This document shows, in pieces, positions 25,890 to 33,315 of a stretch of 64,000 bases of DNA (position 1 is the stretch's first letter; each line of letters opens with the position of its first letter). A program made the position numbers and the translations under genes. A model generated the notes under the pieces. The model ran no database searches and was not told the DNA's origin. It saw only the letters and a program-made list of their open reading frames with translations. This stretch comes from Paenibacillus oceani. Its GTDB lineage: Bacteria; Bacillota; Bacilli; Paenibacillales; NBRC-103111. The stretch is from contig NZ_JACXJA010000050.1 of the NCBI RefSeq assembly GCF_014705615.1, forward strand, positions 1 through 64,000, given 5' to 3'.

Positions 25890-26744
25890 ATGTGCGTGAA
25901 GGTGAGAATGGAACCCTATGGTCAGAATGACGGAGACGGCGTGAGCGCCGCAACAGGTGGTACGGGTGCCGGTAGACGTCCGGAGTCGTCAAGCGGCTGG
26001 AATGCCGCCTTGTACGATTCGAGACTCGGTTTTGTGTCCGAGTTCGGCAAATCGCTGGTCGATCTGCTGGATGCACAACCGGGCGAAGCGGTGCTTGACG
26101 TCGGCTGCGGAACCGGCGATTTGTGCCGGGTGCTGGCGGACCGAGGAGCGGCGGTACAAGGGATCGATTTTTCGGCGGAGATGATCGAAGCGGCTCGGGC
26201 GAAATATCCGGAGCTGGTCTTCGAGGTGGCGGACGGCCAAGCGTACGAGACGGACCGGAGGTTCGACGCCGTAATGTCCAACGCCGCCTTGCACTGGATG
26301 AAGCGCCCGGAGGGCGTCGTCCGGGCCGTCCGGAACGTCCTTGTCCCAGGCGGACGTTTTGTGGCCGAGTTCGGCGGGAAGGACAACGTGGGCGTCATCG
26401 TTGCGGCGATTTACCGGACACTGGGGAGCTTCGGCGTCGATCCGGAGCCGTGTAATCCGTGGTATTTCCCGTCAGTCGGACAATATGCGGCTCTGCTTGA
26501 AGCTTCCGGCTTCCGTGTCGGATACGCGCTGCACTATTCGCGGCCGACTCCGCTGGAGGACGGCGAGCGGGGACTGGATCATTGGCTGGATATGTTCGGC
26601 GGTGCCTTTTTCACCGAACTGACCGATGCCCGGAAAGAAGAAGCGTACGAGGAAGTGAAACGTCTGGCACGCCCGGCCTTGTTCCGGGACGGACGCTGGG
26701 TGGCCGATTACTGGAGGCTGCGAATATTGGCATTTGCGCCTTAA
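25890..26744 (+). CDS. Class I SAM-dependent methyltransferase
   Basis: The protein has 284 residues. After a low-complexity N-terminus the Rossmann core reads VLDVGCGTGDLCRVLAD (SAM motif I, about residues 70-86), GIDFSAEMIEAAR, VMSNAALHWM and VLVPGGRFVAEFGG. The pattern is like trans-aconitate and malonyl-ACP type methyltransferases. The acceptor is unknown. The ATG at 25890 follows AAGGAAGG closely; an in-frame ATG at 25908 with AAGGTGAGA upstream is equally plausible. It stands alone between dapA and the riboswitch. Confidence 0.85.
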   Translation: MCVKVRMEPYGQNDGDGVSAATGGTGAGRRPESSSGWNAALYDSRLGFVSEFGKSLVDLLDAQPGEAVLDVGCGTGDLCRVLADRGAAVQGIDFSAEMIEAARAKYPELVFEVADGQAYETDRRFDAVMSNAALHWMKRPEGVVRAVRNVLVPGGRFVAEFGGKDNVGVIVAAIYRTLGSFGVDPEPCNPWYFPSVGQYAALLEASGFRVGYALHYSRPTPLEDGERGLDHWLDMFGGAFFTELTDARKEEAYEEVKRLARPALFRDGRWVADYWRLRILAFAP

Positions 26745-26820
26745 GTCTCAAAATAGTTCAAAATGCCTATTAATGGCGCTGAGGATTTGTGGTACTATGG
26801 ACATAGTTGATAGGAATTAT

Positions 26821-26905
26821 CGGATAAAGGCAAACCTGGGCGAAAGCCAGGGGCGCAAAGCCACGGGTCTACAGCGAACTTCGCCATGACAGCCGGGTTG
26901 CCCAT
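26821..26905 (+). ncRNA. Cyclic di-GMP-I (GEMM-I) riboswitch
   Basis: The conserved aptamer parts are all present in order: AAAGGCAAACC, a GAAA tetraloop stem (CTGGGCGAAAGCCAG), GGGCGCAAAGCCACGGGTCTA, a second stem ending in CTTCGCC, and the receptor side GCCGGGTTGCCC that closes P1 with GGCAA. Known members bind the second messenger cyclic di-GMP. A TACTAT -10 (26793-26798) with TTAATG 17 nt upstream may be its promoter. A terminator follows at 26934-26965, so it should switch transcription of the 67-residue gene at 27044. Confidence 0.9.
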
Positions 26906-26933
26906 AAGCTGATGCATGTCGTCATCAAACCGG

Positions 26934-26965
26934 ACGGACGTCGCTTTAGGGCGTCGTCTTTTTTT
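26934..26965 (+). terminator. Expression-platform terminator of the c-di-GMP riboswitch
   Basis: GACGTCGC pairs with GGGCGTCGTC around TTTA, followed by seven T. It lies 30 nt after the aptamer and 79 nt before the controlled gene. Confidence 0.75.
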
Positions 26966-27043
26966 GTGTCGGAGGCTTAGGAACGCTTGGAGAGAAGCGG
27001 ATCCTGACGTCATTCGTGACCTTAATCTGGGGGTGATGCGCGT

Positions 27044-27247
27044 ATGAACGAAGAAGTGATGCAGTTGAAAACCGATTTGCACCGGTTAACGGTCGAACTG
27101 ATCGGCAATTGCAAATATTGCTCCTTAATTTCCTCGAATGTGGAGTACAAAACCCCCATTTATTGCACCAAGTTTACCGGTCCCATCCATCCGACCTGCG
27201 TCAATGTGACGACCTGCTTGTCATGCCAGGAATACAAAGGCAGCTAA
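27044..27247 (+). CDS. Riboswitch-controlled 67-residue Cys-rich protein
   Basis: GGGGGTGAT precedes the ATG. The protein has an amphipathic N-terminal helix (MNEEVMQLKTDLHRLTVEL) and six cysteines: C23-x2-C26, C41, C52 and C58-x2-C61, plus H13 and H49. The two CxxC knuckles could bind one zinc, or the set could bind a cluster or form disulfides. No signal peptide is visible. It lies behind a cyclic-di-GMP-I riboswitch and its terminator, so its level should follow the biofilm/motility signal. I do not recognise the family. Confidence 0.8.
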   Translation: MNEEVMQLKTDLHRLTVELIGNCKYCSLISSNVEYKTPIYCTKFTGPIHPTCVNVTTCLSCQEYKGS

Positions 27248-27278
27248 GTCCGAATCGAGCCGAATATGAACAAAGGGA

Positions 27279-27306
27279 GCCTTCCGGACGCCGGGAGGTT
27301 TTTTTG
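27279..27306 (+). terminator. Terminator of the Cys-rich protein gene
   Basis: CCTTCCGG pairs imperfectly with CCGGGAGG around ACG, followed by TTTTTTT. Confidence 0.65.
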
Positions 27307-27407
27307 AGAGCTCAGAGCCTCCTTCCTTGCCGAGCCAGCAAGTGTCTCCAGTCGTTTATCGTTGGCCGTTCAGCTTTTTGTCCTGTTTCGGGTGGGGCAA
27401 GGGGCCG

Positions 27408-27604
27408 TATAAGAGCGGTTTGTATTCGTTATTTGGTCCGAAAACTCGGTTCGACACGGAATAAGAGCGGTTTGGGACAGCTAATAACCGCAAAAAGGGT
27501 GCTGCCAACACCAGTTGGTGGAAATAAGAGGTGCAGACCGCTTCTATTCGTGTTAGTTTGTCGAAAAGGCCGAAAATAGAAGGTGTCAGAGACTCCTATT
27601 TTGT
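27408..27604. repeat. Four-hairpin intergenic array, family 1, copy B
   Basis: Units start at about 27408, 27460, 27523 and 27575, again 52, 63 and 52 nt apart. It aligns with copies A and C; similarity to copy C extends on both sides (GTTGGCCGTTCAGC upstream, AGAGCCCG downstream). Confidence 0.85.
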
Positions 27605-27959
27605 TCAGAGCCCGCGTGCATACATTTCCCCGCGTGGCATACGTTTCAGCGAAGGGGAACACACCTGCCCGCAAGAACGAGGTTTACGGTTGCGAGCCTC
27701 ATTGAAGACGAGTTTGTTCCCGCCCCCCGTCAACGAGCGGCTCCCGACCGAAGGTGCCCGCTGTCTTCCGCGCGTCTAACGTATAGACTCGTACATCAAA
27801 GGATCGCCAAGGCGTTTTTATCGAAAGGTTTTTCTCAAATCATGCGAGGCTTAATGTGACTTCTCCCGGAAAAAATACAATCTTGCGCGCACCTTTTCCT
27901 TGCTGCTGAATATCGGTAGTACTAGGCGAAGATCCGCGAGGAGGAGGTGTACCGGCGCT

Positions 27960-28589
27960 ATGATGGAATTCCGCAATTTATCGGCCCAAATATCGAAAAA
28001 AGTGATGATCAAGCCGCGGCTGCAAATCCGCTATCCGCAGCTGACCGGGCTGCCGAACCGAAAAGCGCAGCATGAGATCAACGACCGGATTCTGAAGCTC
28101 GTCTACCAGATGATTCGCGATCAGGGTTATGTCGAGGACAAAGACAAGGAAATGACCGGCATTTATGAGGTCATGCTGAACGAAAACGGGCTGATCAGCA
28201 TTGTGTTCCAAAACTACGCCTATGCAAAAGGAGCGGCTCACGGCATCACGCTGCAAAAGTCGCTAACGATGGACTTGTGGGACGGAGACGATTACGATTT
28301 CGATGATTTGTTCCGCGATGGAAGCGGGTATAAGGCGCATATTGACGCAATTCTAAAACGGCAAATCGAGGAGAATGACATGCCGATCCTGGAAGGCAAA
28401 ACGTTCAAGGGAGTCGGACCGGATCAGGACTTTTATTTAACTCCGAGCGAGCTTGTCGTGTATTTCCAATTGTACGAATATACGCCCTACGCTTACGGGT
28501 TCCCGACGTTCCTGATTCCGTATACGGAAATCGCGGATATAGCCGATCCCGAAGGACCGATCGGCAAGCTTCAGCACGCCGTGGTCTGA
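27960..28589 (+). CDS. DUF3298/DUF4163-type RsiV-like protein
   Basis: The protein has 209 residues from the ATG at 27960; GAGGAGGAGGTG lies 10 nt upstream and an earlier open frame lacks a site. Typical text includes YPQLTGLPNRKAQHEINDRILKLV at the N-terminus, FQNYAYAKGAAHGITLQKSLTMDLWDGDDYDFDDLF in the middle and FYLTPSELVVYFQLYEYTPYAYGFPTFLIPYTEI near the end. DUF3298 domains occur in the extracytoplasmic part of anti-sigma factor RsiV and in lone proteins. No signal peptide or membrane span is visible here, so its location and partner are unclear. Confidence 0.8.
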   Translation: MMEFRNLSAQISKKVMIKPRLQIRYPQLTGLPNRKAQHEINDRILKLVYQMIRDQGYVEDKDKEMTGIYEVMLNENGLISIVFQNYAYAKGAAHGITLQKSLTMDLWDGDDYDFDDLFRDGSGYKAHIDAILKRQIEENDMPILEGKTFKGVGPDQDFYLTPSELVVYFQLYEYTPYAYGFPTFLIPYTEIADIADPEGPIGKLQHAVV

Positions 28590-28636
28590 AGATTCGGAGC
28601 ACGTGATTTGGGGTACACAAAGTACAGAATCGTTTT

Positions 28637-28660
28637 TGAGCGGTTTGCCGCTCTTTTTTT
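28637..28660 (+). terminator. Terminator of the DUF3298 gene
   Basis: GAGCGG pairs with CCGCTC around TTTG, followed by eight T. Confidence 0.8.
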
Positions 28661-28755
28661 ATACACGGCTTTGGACGAGCTAGCTAATGCGCCTTCTGTC
28701 CTCCGGCGTAAAGAAGCAAATCCGCAGGTCGAGCTAATGGGCGTATGGCCTTGTG

Positions 28756-28945
28756 CTAACGAACCATATCGTTCTTATAGCCGTAACAAGACTTCATAAC
28801 AGATCTAACGAATCCCAGCTACCTTATGGAGTCGAACATGGGTGGGAGTGCGAACTGATGCAGGAAATAACATTTCTGGAGTTCGGAATAACTTCAAATC
28901 GCTGAATTTTAGCCAAATAAGGGGTCCTAGGTTCGTAAGCCCCGT
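28756..28945. repeat. Four-hairpin intergenic array, family 3, degenerate copy
   Basis: Units start near 28758 (AACGAACCATATCGTT, a perfect hairpin), 28807 (AACGAATCCC), 28869 (AACATTTCTGGAGTTCGG) and 28916 (AATAAGGGGTCCTAGGTTCG). Spacing is 49, 62 and about 48 nt. Units 3 and 4 align with the array at 60738-60920 (shared GGTTCGTxAGCC). Confidence 0.55.
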
Positions 28946-29024
28946 AAGCTGATTATTTTGCAGCTTTGAAACCAAGTCCCATTTTCTGCGTAATAACAAC
29001 CAAAAGGCGAAGGAGGATACGCCA

Positions 29025-29306
29025 ATGTTAAAACGAATGCTACAAGATTTATTGCATAAGAAGCTGAGCTCCAAAAGACACTATTCAAGATATTCCAGCA
29101 GCGACTACTATAAGAGACAAGGCGGTTACCCGCCGCATTACCCGAACCATCCGAATCAGCACCCGAACCAGTATTCGAACCAATATCCGAACCAGCACCC
29201 GAACCAGCACCCGAACCAATATCCGAACCAATATCCGAACCAGTATCACCATAATCAGGGTTACAAGTACTACAGACGCAAGCACAAAAGCTATTCCAGC
29301 TCGTAG
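29025..29306 (+). CDS. Asn/Gln/Tyr/Pro repeat protein, coat-like
   Basis: The protein has 93 residues. GAAGGAGGATACGCCA precedes the ATG. A Lys/Arg/Ser/Tyr-rich N-terminus (residues 1-34) is followed by about a dozen tetrapeptides of the type P-N-Q-H/Y (residues about 38-77), encoded by near-identical 12-bp DNA repeats (AACCAGYAYCCG). A YKYYRRKHKSYSSS tail ends it. Such tyrosine-rich, repetitive, basic proteins are typical of spore coat or exosporium layers, where tyrosines can be cross-linked. That role is inference. The number of repeats is likely to vary between strains. Confidence 0.75.
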   Translation: MLKRMLQDLLHKKLSSKRHYSRYSSSDYYKRQGGYPPHYPNHPNQHPNQYSNQYPNQHPNQHPNQYPNQYPNQYHHNQGYKYYRRKHKSYSSS

Positions 29307-29417
29307 CAACGGGTGGCCCCCAGCGTGGACAGGCATACTATGCAGAGTTCCACATAAGGGGCTGTCCCCAAATGCCCGGCAGTACTGGAGCGAGCTCCAA
29401 ACCGAGCTCCGAAACCG

Positions 29418-29462
29418 AAAGGACCTCAATTCCACGGGCAAGTGGAGGATGAGGTCCTTTTT
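29418..29462. terminator. Terminator between convergent genes
   Basis: AAAGGACCTCA pairs with TGAGGTCCTTT, with an inner TTCCAC/GTGGA stem and TTTTT after it. It lies between the coat-like gene (+) and the ABC ATPase gene (-). A hairpin of very similar sequence lies at 52158-52200. Confidence 0.75.
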
Positions 29463-29541
29463 GCAGGGAAATACCGATTGAACAATTTCTCCGGCCCTTA
29501 CGTTTTGCTTGGAATCTCAGCATCGACAATGGCAGAGTGCG

Positions 29542-30540
29542 TCATCCGTCCGTTCGTGGCGAATGCGTCAAATACAATTGTTTGATGACCCGATCGATCG
29601 TCAGCTCCTGAACGGACATATCGAGCAGCGTGCACATGCCGTTCATCGTCGCGATAAATTCGCTGATATTCAGAACGCCCATGTTAAGCTCGATTTCAGC
29701 CTCATGCTCGGACAGCATCCGTACCACGGTAACGCCGGGTATTTGTAGCTCGGGGAAAGACTCCGCGGTCAGCAGACGGATCATTTTCCCGCCGCCGACA
29801 TGGCTTCGCATCGCTTGAATCGTATCGTCGAAGACAACTTCGCCGTGATTGATTACGATGACGCGCTCGGCCAGATGCTCGACATCGTCGAGATCGTGGG
29901 TCGTCAGGATAAAGGTGACGCCTTTACGGTTCATCTTCAGAATGAACTCGCGAATTTTGTCCTTGGCGATCACATCGAGGCCGATCGTCGGCTCGTCCAG
30001 AAAGACGATTTGCGGGCGGTGCAGCATCGCCATCATAAATTCGCATTTCATCCGTTCCCCGAGCGACAGCTGCCGCGTCGGCTTGCGCATCACGTCCCGG
30101 ACGTCGAGCAATTCCGTCAGTTCTTCGAGCGTTTCTTCGAACTCGGACTGCGGAATCGAGTAGATCGCTTTGTTCATATAAAAGGCGTCGAGCGGCGGAA
30201 TATCCCACAACAGCTGGGATTTTTGGCCGAATACGGCGCCTATGCGGGCGACGTAGCTTTTGCGCTGCTTCCAGGGGACGTATCCCATCACTCGGACTTT
30301 GCCTGCGGTCGGATGAAGCACGCCGGTTAATATTTTGAGCGTCGTCGATTTGCCGGCTCCGTTCGGGCCGAGAAATCCGACGATTTCGCCTTGCCGGACC
30401 TGGAACGAGATGCCTTTCACGGCGGGCACCTCGATCGTTTTGCGGAAAACCAGGCTTTTCAGAGCTTCCTTGAACGTATGGCCGCGTTGGTGCGTCGTAT
30501 ACGTTTTGCACAGCTCGCGTACTTCGATCAGCATGTTCAT
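29542..30540 (-). CDS. ABC-2 exporter ATP-binding protein
   Basis: The protein has 332 residues counted from the ATG at 30540; starts at 30534 or a GTG at 30561 are possible. Walker A is GPNGAGKST, the signature is LSLGERMK, Walker B is IVFLDEPTIGLDV, and the switch His is in TTHDLDD. The C-terminal extension suits the DrrA-like, COG4586-type ATPases. It overlaps or abuts the permease gene upstream and is the last gene of a five-gene operon. It powers export by the two permeases at 30548-32133. The substrate is unknown. Confidence 0.9.
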   Translation of the reverse strand: MNMLIEVRELCKTYTTHQRGHTFKEALKSLVFRKTIEVPAVKGISFQVRQGEIVGFLGPNGAGKSTTLKILTGVLHPTAGKVRVMGYVPWKQRKSYVARIGAVFGQKSQLLWDIPPLDAFYMNKAIYSIPQSEFEETLEELTELLDVRDVMRKPTRQLSLGERMKCEFMMAMLHRPQIVFLDEPTIGLDVIAKDKIREFILKMNRKGVTFILTTHDLDDVEHLAERVIVINHGEVVFDDTIQAMRSHVGGGKMIRLLTAESFPELQIPGVTVVRMLSEHEAEIELNMGVLNISEFIATMNGMCTLLDMSVQELTIDRVIKQLYLTHSPRTDG

Positions 30541-30547
30541 GTTAAAC

Positions 30548-31336
30548 TTAACCACCCGCACTCGTATAGTTGCCCAGCATCCGGTACCAGAACGCCAGAC
30601 TGAGCAGAAAAAAGGCGAAGCTGACGGCAGCGGCGATCCATACGTCTTGCGGCAGCTTGCCGAGCAGCGCGGACGCCGGAATAAAGCCGATCATCATGAC
30701 GGGAACGGCGTGGAGCACGAGGCCGACGAACGATTTCGAGAAGACGGTCCGGGGATACAGTCCGAACGATGTGACCGAATCGAATATGTCGTAAACGCGG
30801 CTGCTGCCGACCCAGCGGAACAGCAGGCCGGACATGAACAGTGCGAACGAGAACAGCACCATGACCGACAGCAGCATCAGCGCCGCAAACAACAGCCAGC
30901 CGGCGATTCCTGCGGCCGGAACGATCCAAGCGGCCACCCCGAGCAGCAGCACGCCGCCCAGCAGACGCCCTAAGCCGTCTGGCTGAAAGCCGGTGACCAG
31001 CGCCATGTACAGTGCGGAGCGCGGCTTGATGAGCAACAGATCGAACGTTCCTTCCCGGACCCTGTCGAGCGTATTCCAGACGATCCCGAAGAAAAACGGA
31101 AAGGCGATGCCTTTGGACAGCAGGAACACCGCTTGAATGAGCAGCACCTCGTTCAGGCTCCATCCGGGGAAGGAAGCACCCGAGCGATAGATGAGAAACG
31201 TAAGGAGCGGCACGACCAGTTCCCCGGCGACCGTCATCAGGGAGCTGATCCAGAAATCGTCGCGGTAGGCCATTCGGCTCGCGATTGATGTTTTGACGAT
31301 TTCCGCATAGGCGACAAGCCCATTCGTCTTCGTCAT
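30548..31336 (-). CDS. ABC-2 family exporter permease 2
   Basis: The protein has 262 residues and about six membrane segments (SLMTVAGELVVPLLTFLIY, LIQAVFLLSKGIAFPFFFGIV, IAGWLLFAALMLLSVMVLFSFALF, VGLVLHAVPVMMIGFIPASALL, IAAAVSFAFFLLSLAFWY). The ATG at 31336 overlaps the previous stop as ATGA, with GGTGGGAG upstream. The sequence matches the COG3694-type partner that always travels with a COG4587 permease and a COG4586 ATPase, and both are present here. The reading frame stays open far upstream (to about 32089), but that part is a shadow of permease 1. Confidence 0.85.
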   Translation of the reverse strand: MTKTNGLVAYAEIVKTSIASRMAYRDDFWISSLMTVAGELVVPLLTFLIYRSGASFPGWSLNEVLLIQAVFLLSKGIAFPFFFGIVWNTLDRVREGTFDLLLIKPRSALYMALVTGFQPDGLGRLLGGVLLLGVAAWIVPAAGIAGWLLFAALMLLSVMVLFSFALFMSGLLFRWVGSSRVYDIFDSVTSFGLYPRTVFSKSFVGLVLHAVPVMMIGFIPASALLGKLPQDVWIAAAVSFAFFLLSLAFWYRMLGNYTSAGG

Positions 31337-32133
31337 GCTCCCACCCCCGTAAAATGCCGGATTCCGAGCCGCCACAAGCATTCGGAGACGAGCCACATGA
31401 CGAGAACGGCGGCCGCCTGAACGGCTACGATTTGCGGGATCGACATCGTTATGCCCCCTAACTCGTAAGAGCCGATGATCACCCGGGTCGGCACGTACAC
31501 GATAAATTGGAATGGCAGCACGAACAAGATTTTTTGCAGCGCATCCGGCAACAAGGTGAGCGGGATCAAGACGCCCGCCGATAAGTCGCGAAGCAGATGG
31601 AACATCCCGCGAATCCCGTGCGCGTTCGTCAGCCAGAAGGCGGTGAGGCCGATGCAGTAATTGACGAGAAACATCATCAGAAAGCTTAAGCCAATCGATA
31701 TGACGGCCCACACCGGATACTCGGGTATCAGATCGATATGGAAGCCGAAGTACAGAATAAGGGCGACAGGGACGAGCTCGAGCCAAAAGCCGAGCAGACG
31801 GTGGCCCGCTTTCTGCGACAAGGCGAACCAGCGGTGCGACACCGGCCTGAGCAGGAAGGTGAGAAATTTGCCGGTGCGGATCAGCATCTGCAAATTCCAG
31901 TCGGCGAAGTCGAAGATAGCATAATGGATGACCGTTATGATGCCGTAATAGGTCAGCATTTGCGTCAGATTCAAGCCGCCGACCGTATCCCTTGAAGAGA
32001 ACACCGCCTGCCAGATAAGCAGCTGTACGAGAAACAGAACGGGCCCTACGAAGAGGGAGACGGCCATATGCGAACGATATGCCGCCCACTCCTTGTAGGT
32101 GACGAAAGCGACGGATTTTAATACCCGCAGCAT
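31333..32133 (-). CDS. ABC-2 family exporter permease 1
   Basis: The protein has 266 residues with six predicted membrane segments, such as AVSLFVGPVLFLVQLLIWQAVF, MLTYYGIITVIHYAIF, FWLELVPVALILYFGF, AVISIGLSFLMMFLVNYCIGLTAFWL and IVAVQAAAVLVMWLVSECLW. Motifs LLRPVSHRWF and MFHLLRDLSAGVLIPL fit the COG4587 group. The start lies one base after the stop of the serine hydrolase gene, and the stop overlaps the next start. It pairs with permease 2 to form the channel. Confidence 0.87.
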   Translation of the reverse strand: MLRVLKSVAFVTYKEWAAYRSHMAVSLFVGPVLFLVQLLIWQAVFSSRDTVGGLNLTQMLTYYGIITVIHYAIFDFADWNLQMLIRTGKFLTFLLRPVSHRWFALSQKAGHRLLGFWLELVPVALILYFGFHIDLIPEYPVWAVISIGLSFLMMFLVNYCIGLTAFWLTNAHGIRGMFHLLRDLSAGVLIPLTLLPDALQKILFVLPFQFIVYVPTRVIIGSYELGGITMSIPQIVAVQAAAVLVMWLVSECLWRLGIRHFTGVGA

Positions 32134-32134
32134 G

Positions 32135-33283
32135 TCAACGCAAGCCCGACCAAATGATATTGCTCGGATGGATAATCGATTCGGGCAAAAATCCGTCGTG
32201 CGCGGTCGGCACGAAATAGACGGCTACCAGCTGCTCGACGGGGTCGATATGCAGCGCGCAGCGGCCCGCCCCTTCATGGGAGAACGTCGCCGGCGTCTTC
32301 AGCTCGCCTCTCTCCAGAAACAAATTGAGCCCCAGCCCGTAGTTTTTGGACGGAATTTGCACGCCCCACGCGTATGCCGGTACCTTGAACAGCTGGTTGC
32401 GGGTCATCGCCTCCACCGTTTTCCGGCTGACGACGCGGCTGCCGCGAAACGCTCCTTTGTCCAGCATCATTTGACCGAACTTCCACAAGTCCGTCAGCGT
32501 GGAATGCAGTCCGCCGCCGGCACGCGGCATTTTGCCCGGCTGCTTCGTGCTCGTCGTCAACCGTTCCGCGTCGAACGGCGCGACAAGGCATATTTCGTCG
32601 CGGAACGGTTCCGGCACATCGAAAAAGGTCCGGTCCATCCCGAGCGGCCCGATAATCGCCTGCTCGACGTAGTCGTTGTAATGCATGCCGGTTACGCGGC
32701 CGATCAATTCGCCGAGAATGCCGTAGCCCGAGCTGGAATAGTTGTAAAACTCCCCGGGCTTGCTTCGCGGAGGACCGGACAAGACACCCTTGATCCAATT
32801 ATCCTGCTCGCTCGCGTTCCACCAGCCCCGCGGATACGGCTCCAAGTAATAGCCCGGGTCCGGGCAAATGCCCGCCGTGTGCGTGAGGAGGTGAAACACG
32901 GTGATCGTTTTATGCAAGGGGGTGTCGAATTCCGGCAAAATCGTGGATACGGGCTGCTCGAGATACAGCTTTCCGTCTTCGACGAGTTTCATGACGGCGA
33001 CGGCTGTAAACGCTTTCGTCGTAGAGGCGATTCGGCGCAGCGAATCCGGCTGCAGATCGCCGCCATCCTCGAACCCGACTCTTGGGCCCATCGATTTATG
33101 GGCGAATATTTTGCCGTGGCGGGCGAGCAAATACGAGGCGGCTTGAAGCTTTCCGTCCCCGATCAACTGTTGGAAATGCCGGTCCAGCACCTCAAGCCGT
33201 CCGCCGTCGAAGCCTACCTCGGACGGGCTTGCGTCCGTATGCCCCAGATGGATGGAGCTTGCATGCTGCTGTTCGATTGCCAT
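32135..33283 (-). CDS. Beta-lactamase/class C-type serine hydrolase 1
   Basis: The protein has 382 residues from the ATG at 33283 (GAGGGA upstream); an open frame to 33439 has no better start. The catalytic S-x-x-K is STTK in RIASTTKAF, the Tyr motif is YNYSSSGYG, and FSHEGAGR is in the place of the KTG box. No signal peptide is visible, so this is probably a cytoplasmic esterase or D-aminopeptidase-like enzyme. It is about 45% identical by eye to the next upstream protein (for example LTHTAGICPDPG against LTHTSGVYPDPG), an evident tandem duplication. It is tightly linked to an ABC exporter. Confidence 0.87.
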   Translation of the reverse strand: MAIEQQHASSIHLGHTDASPSEVGFDGGRLEVLDRHFQQLIGDGKLQAASYLLARHGKIFAHKSMGPRVGFEDGGDLQPDSLRRIASTTKAFTAVAVMKLVEDGKLYLEQPVSTILPEFDTPLHKTITVFHLLTHTAGICPDPGYYLEPYPRGWWNASEQDNWIKGVLSGPPRSKPGEFYNYSSSGYGILGELIGRVTGMHYNDYVEQAIIGPLGMDRTFFDVPEPFRDEICLVAPFDAERLTTSTKQPGKMPRAGGGLHSTLTDLWKFGQMMLDKGAFRGSRVVSRKTVEAMTRNQLFKVPAYAWGVQIPSKNYGLGLNLFLERGELKTPATFSHEGAGRCALHIDPVEQLVAVYFVPTAHDGFLPESIIHPSNIIWSGLR

Positions 33284-33315
33284 TAGCGATCCCTCTTTTC
33301 GTCGTCGATTCGTGA

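Larger units (their letters stand above)
27248..27959. other. Intergenic region with hairpin array, no gene
   Basis: After the Cys-rich gene a weak hairpin (AGCCTTCCGGACGCCGGGAGGTTTTTTT, about 27279-27306) serves as terminator. A four-hairpin array lies at 27408-27604. The rest, to the ribosome binding site at 27936-27948, shows no supported gene. Confidence 0.55.
28590..29024. other. Intergenic region with terminator and probable hairpin array
   Basis: It holds the terminator of the DUF3298 gene (28637-28660), a degenerate four-hairpin array (28756-28945) and GAAGGAGGA before the next start. The open frames at 28608-28799 and 28805-29074 run through these elements and are not considered genes. 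Confidence 0.5.

Noticed and set aside
28608-28799. 63-codon plus-strand frame after the DUF3298 gene
   Set aside because: It reads through the terminator at 28637-28660 and has no ribosome binding site.
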